From assembly GCA_002471275.1 (NCBI GenBank), contig DKPQ01000017.1, positions 620,001 to 684,000 of the forward strand: DNA of 64,000 nucleotides, read 5' to 3'. Each line of letters starts with the position of its first letter. Positions within the stretch are counted from its first letter, which is position 1. The stretch is from Flammeovirgaceae bacterium UBA7330. GTDB taxonomy: Bacteria; Bacteroidota; Bacteroidia; Cytophagales; Cyclobacteriaceae. The translations under genes and the position numbers were made by a program. Below the pieces are notes generated by a model, which was not told where the DNA came from, searched no databases, and saw only the letters and a program-made list of their open reading frames with translations. Shown here piece after piece: positions 24,845 through 34,108 of the stretch.

Positions 24845-26695
24845 TTGAGCGTGCGAAAGCTAATAGTCATTCTTTTACTTGCCATTTCCTGGTCTGCTCA
24901 CAGTCAGATTGTAGACGACTCTACAGAGCTTGTCTATGGACCGGAGACCACCCTCATCATCAAGGAAATTGATATTAAAAACAACTTTCCGGTGGAGCGA
25001 CATCCTGATACACTAATGTATGATACGGAGCGATTTACCTGGACAGACAAGCTTCGGGATTACTATCAGGACCTCGGCAATAGCGGCACAGCCATGTATC
25101 CAGTATTCCCTCAGGCCAATGAGATGATCGGGAGGACAGCGGGGTATAATGTTTTTGACCCGTATATGGTGGACCCTGAGGAGATGAACTATTATGATAC
25201 AAAGTCTCCTTTTATGGATCTCAAAGTGGTTTTCGGTGGAGGAAGCCGGTCCATTGCAGATTTTAATTTTTCGAGGAATGTGAATGAAAACTGGAATGTT
25301 GGCTTTGATATCTACAGGATCACCTCCGACAAGCAGATAGGTTATGCCGGGCAGGGAGACAGGAACGTGGTAGGAACCACTTTTGATATCTATTCCTTTT
25401 ATAAACACTCAAAACTGCCCTACACCATGATCATCAACCTGGTGAATATGTCTCATAATGTTGAGGAAACAGGTGGAATCCTGATTGATAGTGACGCCCC
25501 GTCTGAGGAGTTTTTTCAATACAAGGATTCAGAGATCAGGTTGGAAGAAGCCAGAACCTATGATAAACGGATCCAGGGTCACCTGTACCATCAGTTCCAG
25601 CTGGCCAATCAGTTGCAGATATATCATCAATTGGATCTGGGAAGGAAACGCTTTGGTTTTAGTGATGCTGATGATGGAGGAGACTTGTTTTCCGGCTTCT
25701 ACAAGCAGTTTCTGATCGATCCGGACAGCAGCTATGAAAATACTATCTTCACTGAAACAGTGAACGAAGCAGGGATTAAAGGGGATCTCGCCAACCTTTT
25801 TTACAGGTTATACATCAAATCAAGAATTTTGGATTTGGAATATCTCTATTATGATCCCACCACAGGTGAGGTAGAAACTTACCTGGGAGGTTATGCACGG
25901 TTCGACTGGAAGGAAAAATTCAATGTGGAAGCCATGGCCGAGTTTCTTCAGAGTGGTGAGTACAAGCTCATTGGTAAAATCAACTCCGACCTGATCTTTG
26001 GCTCTTATAAGTCGATTCTGGCTAAGCCGAGTTTCCTGGTAGAGAATTACTTTGCCAATAACCACGAATGGCACAATAACTTCAGATCTTCATTTACCAA
26101 TGAAATTACAGGAGGGCTCAATGTAAAAACTAAAAATGTCAGGATTCGCCCTTCAGGAAGGATTATTACTCTCAACAACTTTATATATTTTGATCAGGAC
26201 ATCAGTCCTCAGCAGGCCGATGCGGCAGTACTCTATAGCCTGGGTGGAAACTTCAACCTTTCCTTTTTCACAGACTTTGCCAGGAAAGAAGGTTTCCACC
26301 TGGAAAATGAGGTATACTATTCTGAATTGTCCGGAGGAGATGCCAGCAAGATCAGGTTGCCCAAACTGTTTTACAATGGAAAAGCCTATTGGTCAGGCTT
26401 TGTATTTGACAATACCATGGGGCTGGAGCTGGGAGTAGATATACATGCGAAGACAGCCTATCAGGCGTTGACCTATGCACCGGAGATCCAGCAATTCTAT
26501 TTGCAGGATGATTTTACGATTGATGCATTCCTGGCCATTGATGCGTTCCTGACCATTCGGGTAGATAAACTAAGAGCATTTGTAAAATTCACCCACGTAA
26601 ATCAACCGACGGATGGTGGATATTTTGTAACACCGTATTACCCCGGCGAGCAACGGATGCTTGGTCTGGGTGCCAGGTGGTTATTTTTTGATTGA
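24845..26695 (+). CDS. Putative outer-membrane porin of the Bacteroidota large-porin family
   Basis: This 616-residue protein has a signal peptide (MSVRKLIVILLLAISWSAHS) and long stretches of alternating beta strands. LRDYYQDLGNSGTAMYPVFP and DLKVVFGGGSRSIADFNFSR near the N-terminus, and GEQRMLGLGARWLFFD at the C-terminus, are typical of the family usually annotated as putative porin. The start is TTG, two bases after lpxK; the GTG two codons on is an alternative. The substrate is unknown. The miaE gene overlaps its stop by 4 bases, so lpxK, porin and miaE form one unit. Confidence 0.82.
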   Translation: MSVRKLIVILLLAISWSAHSQIVDDSTELVYGPETTLIIKEIDIKNNFPVERHPDTLMYDTERFTWTDKLRDYYQDLGNSGTAMYPVFPQANEMIGRTAGYNVFDPYMVDPEEMNYYDTKSPFMDLKVVFGGGSRSIADFNFSRNVNENWNVGFDIYRITSDKQIGYAGQGDRNVVGTTFDIYSFYKHSKLPYTMIINLVNMSHNVEETGGILIDSDAPSEEFFQYKDSEIRLEEARTYDKRIQGHLYHQFQLANQLQIYHQLDLGRKRFGFSDADDGGDLFSGFYKQFLIDPDSSYENTIFTETVNEAGIKGDLANLFYRLYIKSRILDLEYLYYDPTTGEVETYLGGYARFDWKEKFNVEAMAEFLQSGEYKLIGKINSDLIFGSYKSILAKPSFLVENYFANNHEWHNNFRSSFTNEITGGLNVKTKNVRIRPSGRIITLNNFIYFDQDISPQQADAAVLYSLGGNFNLSFFTDFARKEGFHLENEVYYSELSGGDASKIRLPKLFYNGKAYWSGFVFDNTMGLELGVDIHAKTAYQALTYAPEIQQFYLQDDFTIDAFLAIDAFLTIRVDKLRAFVKFTHVNQPTDGGYFVTPYYPGEQRMLGLGARWLFFD

Positions 26696-27288
26696 TGGAA
26701 GACTTAACAACATTGGGATTGAAACTACCTACTGATCCAAGGTGGGTGGAAATTGCTGAAAAGGACATAGAAGAGATTTTGGTGGATCATGCGTATTGTG
26801 AGCAAAAGGCCGCCTCCTCATGTATCTCACTCATTGTGCAATTTCCTGAGAAGAGTAAGCTGGTAAACATGCTTACTCCAGTCGTGAGTGAAGAGTGGAC
26901 GCACTTTGAGATGGTTTTGGAGCATCTAAAAAAACGAAAAATGTCACTGGGTAAAGCCAGAAAGGACGAATACGTTATTCTGATCAATCAGATCATGAAA
27001 AAGGGTGGTTCTCGAGACGAGCAGCTGGTGGAGAAGCTCTTACTGAATGCCTTGATAGAGGCCAGAAGTGCTGAGCGATTTAAGATATTGTCTAAAAACA
27101 TCTCTGACAAAGAGTTGGCAGCTTTCTACCATGATCTGATGGTGTCGGAGGCTGGACATTACAGAAACTTCCTCGACCTGGCAAAGACCTATATGCCGGA
27201 GGATTATGTCAACCAACGATGGAAGCAATTCCTCGAAGAAGAGGCCAAAATAATCGAGACACTGGAACCAGGGAAGAGTATGCATTGA
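26692..27288 (+). CDS. miaE: tRNA-(ms2io6A)-hydroxylase
   Basis: MiaE is a non-heme di-iron monooxygenase that hydroxylates the isopentenyl group of ms2i6A37 in tRNA. The 198-residue protein has the ferritin-like iron motifs in order: LVDHAYCEQKAAS (first Glu), SEEWTHFEMVL (ExxH), ALIEARSAERFKIL, and LMVSEAGHYRNFLDLA (second ExxH). The N-terminal LPTDPRWVEIAEKDIEEIL is also conserved. The start overlaps the porin stop by 4 bases. Length is normal. Confidence 0.92.
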   Translation: MMEDLTTLGLKLPTDPRWVEIAEKDIEEILVDHAYCEQKAASSCISLIVQFPEKSKLVNMLTPVVSEEWTHFEMVLEHLKKRKMSLGKARKDEYVILINQIMKKGGSRDEQLVEKLLLNALIEARSAERFKILSKNISDKELAAFYHDLMVSEAGHYRNFLDLAKTYMPEDYVNQRWKQFLEEEAKIIETLEPGKSMH

Positions 27289-27487
27289 TACCTATTCTAA
27301 CTTAATGTCGGGGCCTGTCTTTCTATATTTAGGTTGTCACTGACATGATGCATTAATTAAGCAGATAACAACCTTTTTCCAATACATTGCAAATTGTATC
27401 TTCTCAGACTATCTGATCAGAATCAAAAGACTAAATCCGAACATGTCATAGAATTTATGGTTAACTTAAGCATGTAGACCCTACAGC

Positions 27488-29275
27488 ATGATACCTCTCA
27501 TCATTTTCCTTAATCTTTTCATCATCTCCAGCTCCACGGAGGAGCGTGTTTTGAAAATCCATGAGATGGAATATTTTGTCGATGAATCAAAGGCTTACTC
27601 CCTGGATGAAATCCTTACCTCGAATCCTCGTTTTATCATCAACCCCAACTTTAAACCGTTTGATTTCAACCCAAATGCTGCCTACTGGGTAAGACTGACG
27701 CTTAATATACCTGATAATGGAAAGGACTATTTGCTTGAGGTGTTTGATCAAACCATAGATTCACTGACCATTTATATCAAGAAAGAGGGAGAGGATAGGT
27801 ACACAACATATGAAACGGGCGATAATTTCAACTTTCACCACAAATACTATAACCACAAAAATTTTGAAGTCCCATTAGGGAAGGCTGGTAAATATGAGTG
27901 TATCATCAGGATTGTCAGCCACCAATATGTGGATGTTCGTTTTTCAATCAGAACATTCAACTTTTTCCTTGAGTACGCTATCAGTGAATATTTTGTGTAT
28001 GGCATTTTCTATGGGATGATCCTGATTATATCAGTGTACAACTCACTGATATATTTGGCCATACGAGAGCGTAAGTACTTGTTTTATACTTTCTACATAC
28101 TGAGTGTTGGCCTTTATGCGATGTGTGTGGATGGTATTGCCTACCAGTATCTGTGGCCCAATAGTCCGGTTTGGAATCAGATAGCCTACGGGGTGGCGTT
28201 GTTTCTGGTAATATTTTGGTCAATCATTTTCTCGAAACGCTTTTTAAGGCTTAACATCCGTTCTCCAAGAATCAATAAAGCACTCAATGTGGTGCTTGTG
28301 TTGAGGGTGGTTTTCTTTTTATATGCACTGTTTTTTGATCAGTCTCTCTTTCAGCTTCGCAATATTGAGTTGATTCCTCTGACGTTGATTTTCATTGGCG
28401 GGATATCCGTTTATATGAGAGGCTATCAACCAGCCAGGTTTTTCGTTGTTGCCTATGGTTTTTTGTTCATTGGTTTTTTCATCAAAGCCCTGATGATGCT
28501 GTTTGCTATTAGGGTATTTACGCTATCATACTATAGCCTGCACTTCGCATTTGTTCTGGAAATGTTGTTTCTGTCTTATGCCCTGAGTGACCGGGTAAGA
28601 ATTTTGAAGGCAAACAGAGATAAGGCACTTAAGAGGATTATTGCACAACATGAAGAAAATGCTCGCTATAAAGACAAACTAAACGCTCAGCTTGAGAAGG
28701 TGGTCAGCGAGAGGACGAGAGAGCTGAAAGAAAAGAATGCTTTGCTTACCAACCAGACAAAGGAAATATCAGAGATCAATTCACTGCTTGATCTTGACAA
28801 CTGGAGACTGCGAAACAATATAAAGTCTATTCAAAGGGAAAGGCTTCTCAATATCGAGATGACCTATGATCAGTTTAATATGGTCTTTAGTGATAAAGAC
28901 AAATGCTTACAGGCATTGAGTAACTACAAATGGGAAAAAGGTTATCAATGTCAAAAATGCCAAAACACCAATTTCAGTGAATCCAATTTGCCTTATGGTC
29001 GAAGATGTACACGGTGTGGGTACAATGAATCAGCCACCACCAACACGCTGTTTCATGGGATTAAATTCCCCATCGAAAAGGCTTTTTACATACTCTATGT
29101 TACCCTCAATAACAGCGCTCATACTTTGACAGAGCTTTCTGAAATTCTGGGGATCAGAAGAAATACAATTTTGGATTTCAAGAAGCGGATAGAGGAGTTG
29201 GAAAGAGGGGAGCACTTGAGACTTCGTGAGATTTTCCACAAAATCGACACCCAATCTCTTATTTCTGAAAAATAA
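27488..29275 (+). CDS. 7TM-DISM membrane sensor fused to an IS1595-type zinc ribbon and helix-turn-helix
   Basis: The 595-residue protein has a short signal, an extracytoplasmic 7TMR-DISMED2 domain (about residues 20-155, with FDFNPNAAYWVRLTLNI), seven membrane helices of the 7TM-DISM type (about 165-375) and a coiled coil (about 385-450). Normally a kinase, cyclase or HTH output follows. Here residues 470-575 resemble the N-terminal DNA-binding region of IS1595-family transposases: CLQALSNYKWEKGYQCQKC, a zinc ribbon with Cys488, Cys491, Cys507 and Cys510, then SATTNTLFHGIKFPIEKAFY, then the HTH-like TLTELSEILGIRRNTILDF. No transposase catalytic domain follows. It directly precedes the SusC/SusD operon, so it may be its membrane-bound regulator (inference). 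Confidence 0.85.
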   Translation: MIPLIIFLNLFIISSSTEERVLKIHEMEYFVDESKAYSLDEILTSNPRFIINPNFKPFDFNPNAAYWVRLTLNIPDNGKDYLLEVFDQTIDSLTIYIKKEGEDRYTTYETGDNFNFHHKYYNHKNFEVPLGKAGKYECIIRIVSHQYVDVRFSIRTFNFFLEYAISEYFVYGIFYGMILIISVYNSLIYLAIRERKYLFYTFYILSVGLYAMCVDGIAYQYLWPNSPVWNQIAYGVALFLVIFWSIIFSKRFLRLNIRSPRINKALNVVLVLRVVFFLYALFFDQSLFQLRNIELIPLTLIFIGGISVYMRGYQPARFFVVAYGFLFIGFFIKALMMLFAIRVFTLSYYSLHFAFVLEMLFLSYALSDRVRILKANRDKALKRIIAQHEENARYKDKLNAQLEKVVSERTRELKEKNALLTNQTKEISEINSLLDLDNWRLRNNIKSIQRERLLNIEMTYDQFNMVFSDKDKCLQALSNYKWEKGYQCQKCQNTNFSESNLPYGRRCTRCGYNESATTNTLFHGIKFPIEKAFYILYVTLNNSAHTLTELSEILGIRRNTILDFKKRIEELERGEHLRLREIFHKIDTQSLISEK

Positions 29276-29283
29276 TATTGTAA

Positions 29284-29498
29284 AATAACAAGAATTTTTT
29301 TTCGTATTATTTTTGTTATTAAAGCGATCATCTGTCTGATTAATAATACTATTTAATCTTTATTGGGCGAAAAGTACTGTTATTATTTCGATATAACCTG
29401 TTTAATATTGAGAGGTAAATAGATGTGAATAATTGTATTTAGCTAAGAAAAAGCAATTGGAGAATTGATTTAACGATTGTATTATTGACAATAATTGT
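29284..29498. promoter_or_regulatory. Palindromes upstream of susC, candidate PUL operator region
   Basis: The 255-base gap between the sensor and susC holds two inverted repeats. One is AATAACAA (29284-29291) facing TTGTTATT (29313-29320). The other is the perfect 15-base palindrome ATTATTG-A-CAATAAT (29481-29495), 35 bases before the susC ATG, nested with ACAATAATTGT to 29498. TATTTTTG at 29308-29315 fits the -7 consensus but has no -33 box. The region is very AT-rich, so part of this may be chance. A regulatory role is inference. Confidence 0.4.
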
Positions 29499-29530
29499 GC
29501 GAGGAGAATATTCAATTAAACCAAAAATTT

Positions 29531-32500
29531 ATGAAAACACCCTTTACATTAACGATTTTGCTATTACTAATAACGGCAAGGTTGAGTGGTCAGAACCTGG
29601 ATGTTTCTGGCCAGGTCACTGATGCTGAAACAGGAGAAGCGCTAATTGGTGCTACTGTAGTGGTTCAGGGGACAACTGATGGTACCGTCACTGACCTTGA
29701 TGGGAATTATCGGCTAACTGTAAAGAATTCGGAGACGACCCTTGAATTCTCTTACATTGGATATAAGACCATGTCCATTCCTTTAAATGGTAGGACTACG
29801 GTAGATATCGCAATGAACCTCGACGCGGAGCAACTGGAGGAAGTTGTTGTGGTGGGATATGGAACGCAAAAGCAAAGAGACCTTACTTCAGCGATTTCGA
29901 CGGTTAAAGCAGAGGAAATTACCCAGTCACCTGTAGGCCAAACGATGCAGGCTTTACAGGGACGAGTAGCTGGACTGCAGATAGTGAGTGCAGGTTCACC
30001 GGGAAGTGAGCCTACGGTAAGAATTCGTGGAATCGGTTCCTTTCCTGGAAGCAGTGATTCTTCACCACTTTATGTAGTAGACGGGATGTTTTTCGATAAC
30101 ATCGACTTCCTTAACCCATCAGATATTGAAACACTTTCTGTACTGAAGGATGCTTCAGCAGCTGCAATTTATGGGGTAAGGGCTGCGAATGGGGTGATCC
30201 TTATCACAACAAAAGGCGGCAGATTAAATGCCAAGTCTACGATTACCTATGATGGTTATGTGGGTGTTCAGGTGCCACAGAATGTACTGAAGATGGCCAA
30301 TGCAGAGCAGTTTGTCAACTACATCAATCAAACTGGATCAGCAGTAGACATTGCATACATCGACAATGCCATGCAAAGATTTGGCAGGAGCAGGGTCAAC
30401 CCAAATATCCCTGATGTAAATACAGACTGGTATGCTGAGATCATGGAGCCTGCGCTTCAGCAGAACCATTCACTGACAATCAGCGGAGGAAACAATCAAA
30501 GTTCTTATTCCTTTGGCGTGAATTACTTTGAGCAGGAAGGATTACTTAAGACAGATAATTCTTATCAAAGAGTGAACATCCGTACCAAGCTTGATCAGCA
30601 GGTAAACAACTGGTTGAAGGTAGGGTTGAATCTCAACTTAAGTCAGGGAATAAGATATCTGCCAAACGACGCTGCCTGGTTTAGTGCCTACCATGCTGTG
30701 CCCATTCTTCCGGTATTTGATGATGAAAATTATGATGATTTACTGGCTGCAGGTACACCCAATGCCAGTCGCTATTCCAGTGCCCAGATACTGGATTATC
30801 GAGGAAGTCAAAACCCTTTTCTAAATCTCGATTACAGAGATAACCGACAGGACATAAGAAAGGTACTAACAGGACTATATTCAGAGGTAGACCTGATCCC
30901 GAATAAGTTGACTTATAAGATTACTTATAATGTGTCTATCCTGGCATTGAAAGGCAGGAGCGTGTTATTGCCTTACTGGATATCAAACGAGACCAACAGG
31001 TTATTGTCAAGTATCAATACCTCACGAACTACAGAAGTAAATCACTTTTTAGACAATGTGCTTACCTATGAAGAACGTTTTGGAGATCACAATCTGACGG
31101 CCATGGTTGGTACTTCTTACCGGGATGAATGGTATGATTTCCTGAGTGGTTCGGCAGAGGATATCCCACTCAATGAAAACTCATGGTATATCGGCCAGAC
31201 CCAATCTGAGACTTCGAAGGATGTGAATGACAATGCTGAACGTATTTATGGGCTTTCCTACTTTGGACGGATAGCTTATAATTATAAGAGCAGATATATC
31301 GCATATTTCACACTTAGAAGAGATGGAACCTCGAAGTATCAGGAAAAATGGGGTACTTTCCCTGCATTTGGCCTTGGATGGGTGCTTTCGGAAGAAAGCT
31401 TTATGCAGGGTATTGAGTTTATTGATTTCCTGAAAATCCGTGGTGGATGGGGGCAACTGGGTAATGACAATATCGCCCGACAGGATGGAGCCAATACCAC
31501 CAACCCGGTATTCCTGGCTATCAACGACACGCAAGTGGATGGTACGAAAACTACCAGCACATTTGGTTACCTCGGATGGGAGACAGTGACAGGAACAAAC
31601 GTCGGATTAACCGGAGATTTGTTTGATGGAAGGTTAACAGTAGAAGCTGATTATTTCATCAGAGATACAGAAAACGCTGCTATTCCAGTCAGTCTAAAGC
31701 TTCAATCCGGAAGTGTCTTAAAGAATGTTGGAACTATAAGAAATTCAGGATTTGAGCTTGCTTTAAGCTGGAACGGGAACATAACACCGGACCTGCAATA
31801 TTCCTTAGGAGGTAACTTTGGTACCCTTAAAAATGAAGTTACAGACCTGTTTGGTCAACAATATATCAATGGGGGTCAGGCAGAATTTCGTCAGCGATCT
31901 CAGGTTGGTGAGCCATTGTTATCATTTTACGGATACGAGGTTGCAGGTGTGTATCAAACACAAGAGCAGGTGGATGCCGATCCTGTAGCAGTAGCCAATG
32001 GATTGGTTCCCGGGGATCTCAAGTTTTTGGATCAAAACGGTGATCAGGTCATTGATGATGACGACAAGGTATTCCTGGGATCTTATTTCCCTAGCATTAC
32101 CTATGGTGGTTCGCTTGGGCTGAAATTCAAAAACCTGGAATTTTCCATGTATATTATGGGGCAGCGTGGCAACAAGATACTCAACAGAAAAAGAGGTGAG
32201 CTGATCTGGACTAACGATACCAATATCGATGCAGACCTGGCCACTGGTCTTTGGAACGGCGAAGGGACTTCTGATAATTATCCTTCTGCCTCCGGTTTGA
32301 GAAGAGGATGGAATCAAAACTTCAGTGATTTCTATATTGAGGATGGTGCATTCTTCAGGATTCAAAATGTGAAATTGGCATATAATTTCAATGGGGTTGA
32401 ATTAATGGGTCAGGAAATGCCTGATGTGAGAGTTTATGTAACAGCAGAGAAACCTGTTACAGTATTCAATTACAATGGCTTTAACCCGGAAGTGCCTGAT

Positions 32501-32566
32501 GGTATCGACAGACAATTCTATCCGGTTCCAGCAATCTATACAGTAGGCCTAAACCTTAAATTTTAA
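29531..32566 (+). CDS. SusC/RagA-family TonB-dependent outer-membrane transporter
   Basis: This 1011-residue receptor starts at MKTPFTLTILLLLITARLSG; an upstream in-frame GTG at 29495 is less likely. The signal peptide is followed by a carboxypeptidase-like domain (VSGQVTDAETGEALIGATVV), the TonB box region (EEVVVVGYGTQK), the plug (GRVAGLQIVSAGSPGSEPTV, LKDASAAAIYGVRAANGVIL) and a 22-strand barrel ending in TVGLNLKF. It should import glycan oligosaccharides together with the SusD lipoprotein encoded 11 bases downstream, powered by TonB-ExbBD. The downstream enzymes suggest beta-1,2-glucan as substrate. Confidence 0.96.
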   Translation: MKTPFTLTILLLLITARLSGQNLDVSGQVTDAETGEALIGATVVVQGTTDGTVTDLDGNYRLTVKNSETTLEFSYIGYKTMSIPLNGRTTVDIAMNLDAEQLEEVVVVGYGTQKQRDLTSAISTVKAEEITQSPVGQTMQALQGRVAGLQIVSAGSPGSEPTVRIRGIGSFPGSSDSSPLYVVDGMFFDNIDFLNPSDIETLSVLKDASAAAIYGVRAANGVILITTKGGRLNAKSTITYDGYVGVQVPQNVLKMANAEQFVNYINQTGSAVDIAYIDNAMQRFGRSRVNPNIPDVNTDWYAEIMEPALQQNHSLTISGGNNQSSYSFGVNYFEQEGLLKTDNSYQRVNIRTKLDQQVNNWLKVGLNLNLSQGIRYLPNDAAWFSAYHAVPILPVFDDENYDDLLAAGTPNASRYSSAQILDYRGSQNPFLNLDYRDNRQDIRKVLTGLYSEVDLIPNKLTYKITYNVSILALKGRSVLLPYWISNETNRLLSSINTSRTTEVNHFLDNVLTYEERFGDHNLTAMVGTSYRDEWYDFLSGSAEDIPLNENSWYIGQTQSETSKDVNDNAERIYGLSYFGRIAYNYKSRYIAYFTLRRDGTSKYQEKWGTFPAFGLGWVLSEESFMQGIEFIDFLKIRGGWGQLGNDNIARQDGANTTNPVFLAINDTQVDGTKTTSTFGYLGWETVTGTNVGLTGDLFDGRLTVEADYFIRDTENAAIPVSLKLQSGSVLKNVGTIRNSGFELALSWNGNITPDLQYSLGGNFGTLKNEVTDLFGQQYINGGQAEFRQRSQVGEPLLSFYGYEVAGVYQTQEQVDADPVAVANGLVPGDLKFLDQNGDQVIDDDDKVFLGSYFPSITYGGSLGLKFKNLEFSMYIMGQRGNKILNRKRGELIWTNDTNIDADLATGLWNGEGTSDNYPSASGLRRGWNQNFSDFYIEDGAFFRIQNVKLAYNFNGVELMGQEMPDVRVYVTAEKPVTVFNYNGFNPEVPDGIDRQFYPVPAIYTVGLNLKF

Positions 32567-32577
32567 TCTCGAATAAG

Positions 32578-34104
32578 ATGAAAATTCTAAAGAAAATATA
32601 TTTAGCGAAACCCCTGATCTTGGTTGGGATGATGATGGGGCTTGTTTTTGGATGTGAAGAAAAGCTGGATGCTCCTTTTGAGGATGAGGCCTTTACATCA
32701 GATGTGGATTATGATGATCCTGAAGGTATGATCCTTCCTTTATTGGGAGCATACGAGGGATTATATACGCGTGGCTGGGAAGATCCGGTTACAGTGGGCA
32801 TCAGAGGTGATGATGTGAATGCGGCCGGAGACCAGGTGCCAATGCAGGAACAAGATCAGTTTATCTACCTGGCCAGTCACTGGAATGCCAATGCAGTTTG
32901 GCAAGGTCGTTACAATGATATTGTCAATGCATTTACTGCCATTGATGAAATCAATAAGTATCGACCTGCAGCCAATGACGATGACCTGGCAGATCAGTAT
33001 ATCGCAGAATGTAGGGTGATCAGGGCATGGCTTTATCTGGATATCATCAGAACATTTGGGGGATGTATTGTGATTGATGACCTGACCAATATCCAGAATA
33101 CTCCGGTAAGCAATAAGGTAGAGGCCATGGAATATATCGTGGATGAGATGGAAGAAGTGATTCCGTTATTACCTGATGTCCATCCGAATAAGCGTACAGA
33201 TATTCCCGGTGGGATAACCCAATATACGGCTTATGCCATTCAGGCGATTGCTTATCAGGAGATGAAGGATTATCAAGGAGTAGCAGATGCTACCTCAGCG
33301 ATTATCAATTCAGGAGAGTTTCAACTGCACTCAGACTTCTATCACCTGTTTAAGTTAGATGGAAAGCTCAGTGATGAAAACATCCTGGAATTTCAATTTT
33401 CTGACTTTAATTCAGGCACAGGTGACAGCTTCGGTCACTTATATGCGCCTTTTGGAATGGCCTGGAATCCAGTCAGAACGGGTGCCGGTGGAGGCTGGGG
33501 ATTTTATGAGCCCACCAAAAAGTTTATCAAATTTATGCTGGATCGTGGTGAGACGGTAAGGCTCGAAACATCCGTAACCTGGTCCCCTGATGGAATGACT
33601 GAGATTGCAAATGAATGGGGTGCATTACCTGGCTGGATTAGCAACTTCAACAGGGAAGGAGATGAATTTATTAACAATGCCCGAAAAAAATGGGGAGCCG
33701 GTAAATGGATTCAACCTTCTACCGAATTGATTGAGGAGAGGACCTCTCCGGGAAGCAATAAGAACATGATCGTGATCAGATATGCAGAAATGTTGTTGAT
33801 GTATGCTGAAGCCCTGACCAGAGGCGCAAATGGAAGTGCATCTTTGGATGCCGATGACGCCGTAAACCTGGTACGTGACCGTGCCGGTCTGGGCGACTTA
33901 ACCGGAGTCACAACAGAGCAGGTCCTTGATGAAAAATTCGCCGAGCTAGGTACGGAGTGGGGCATCAGGTTTAATGACATGGTAAGGACTGAGAATACTG
34001 CTGAGCTTACACATGAAGGAAAGACCTTCGATATTAGCAAAGCGTATTTGCCATTCCCTGCAGATCAGGTATCTGAATTACCTCAATTAGCTGAAGGCAT
34101 TTAA
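32578..34104 (+). CDS. SusD/RagB-family surface glycan-binding lipoprotein
   Basis: The 508-residue lipoprotein has a signal ending at GLVFGCEEK (lipid-modified Cys) and the SusD alpha-helical TPR-like fold: LGAYEGLYTRGWEDPVT, NDIVNAFTAIDEINKYRPA, AECRVIRAWLYLDIIRTFGG, and the C-terminal IRYAEMLLMYAEALTRG with NLVRDRAGLGDLTGVT and EKFAELGTEWGIRFNDMVR. It forms the lid on the SusC barrel and binds substrate at the cell surface. It is 11 bases after susC and 4 bases before the LamG lipoprotein. Confidence 0.95.
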   Translation: MKILKKIYLAKPLILVGMMMGLVFGCEEKLDAPFEDEAFTSDVDYDDPEGMILPLLGAYEGLYTRGWEDPVTVGIRGDDVNAAGDQVPMQEQDQFIYLASHWNANAVWQGRYNDIVNAFTAIDEINKYRPAANDDDLADQYIAECRVIRAWLYLDIIRTFGGCIVIDDLTNIQNTPVSNKVEAMEYIVDEMEEVIPLLPDVHPNKRTDIPGGITQYTAYAIQAIAYQEMKDYQGVADATSAIINSGEFQLHSDFYHLFKLDGKLSDENILEFQFSDFNSGTGDSFGHLYAPFGMAWNPVRTGAGGGWGFYEPTKKFIKFMLDRGETVRLETSVTWSPDGMTEIANEWGALPGWISNFNREGDEFINNARKKWGAGKWIQPSTELIEERTSPGSNKNMIVIRYAEMLLMYAEALTRGANGSASLDADDAVNLVRDRAGLGDLTGVTTEQVLDEKFAELGTEWGIRFNDMVRTENTAELTHEGKTFDISKAYLPFPADQVSELPQLAEGI

Positions 34105-34108
34105 AAAA

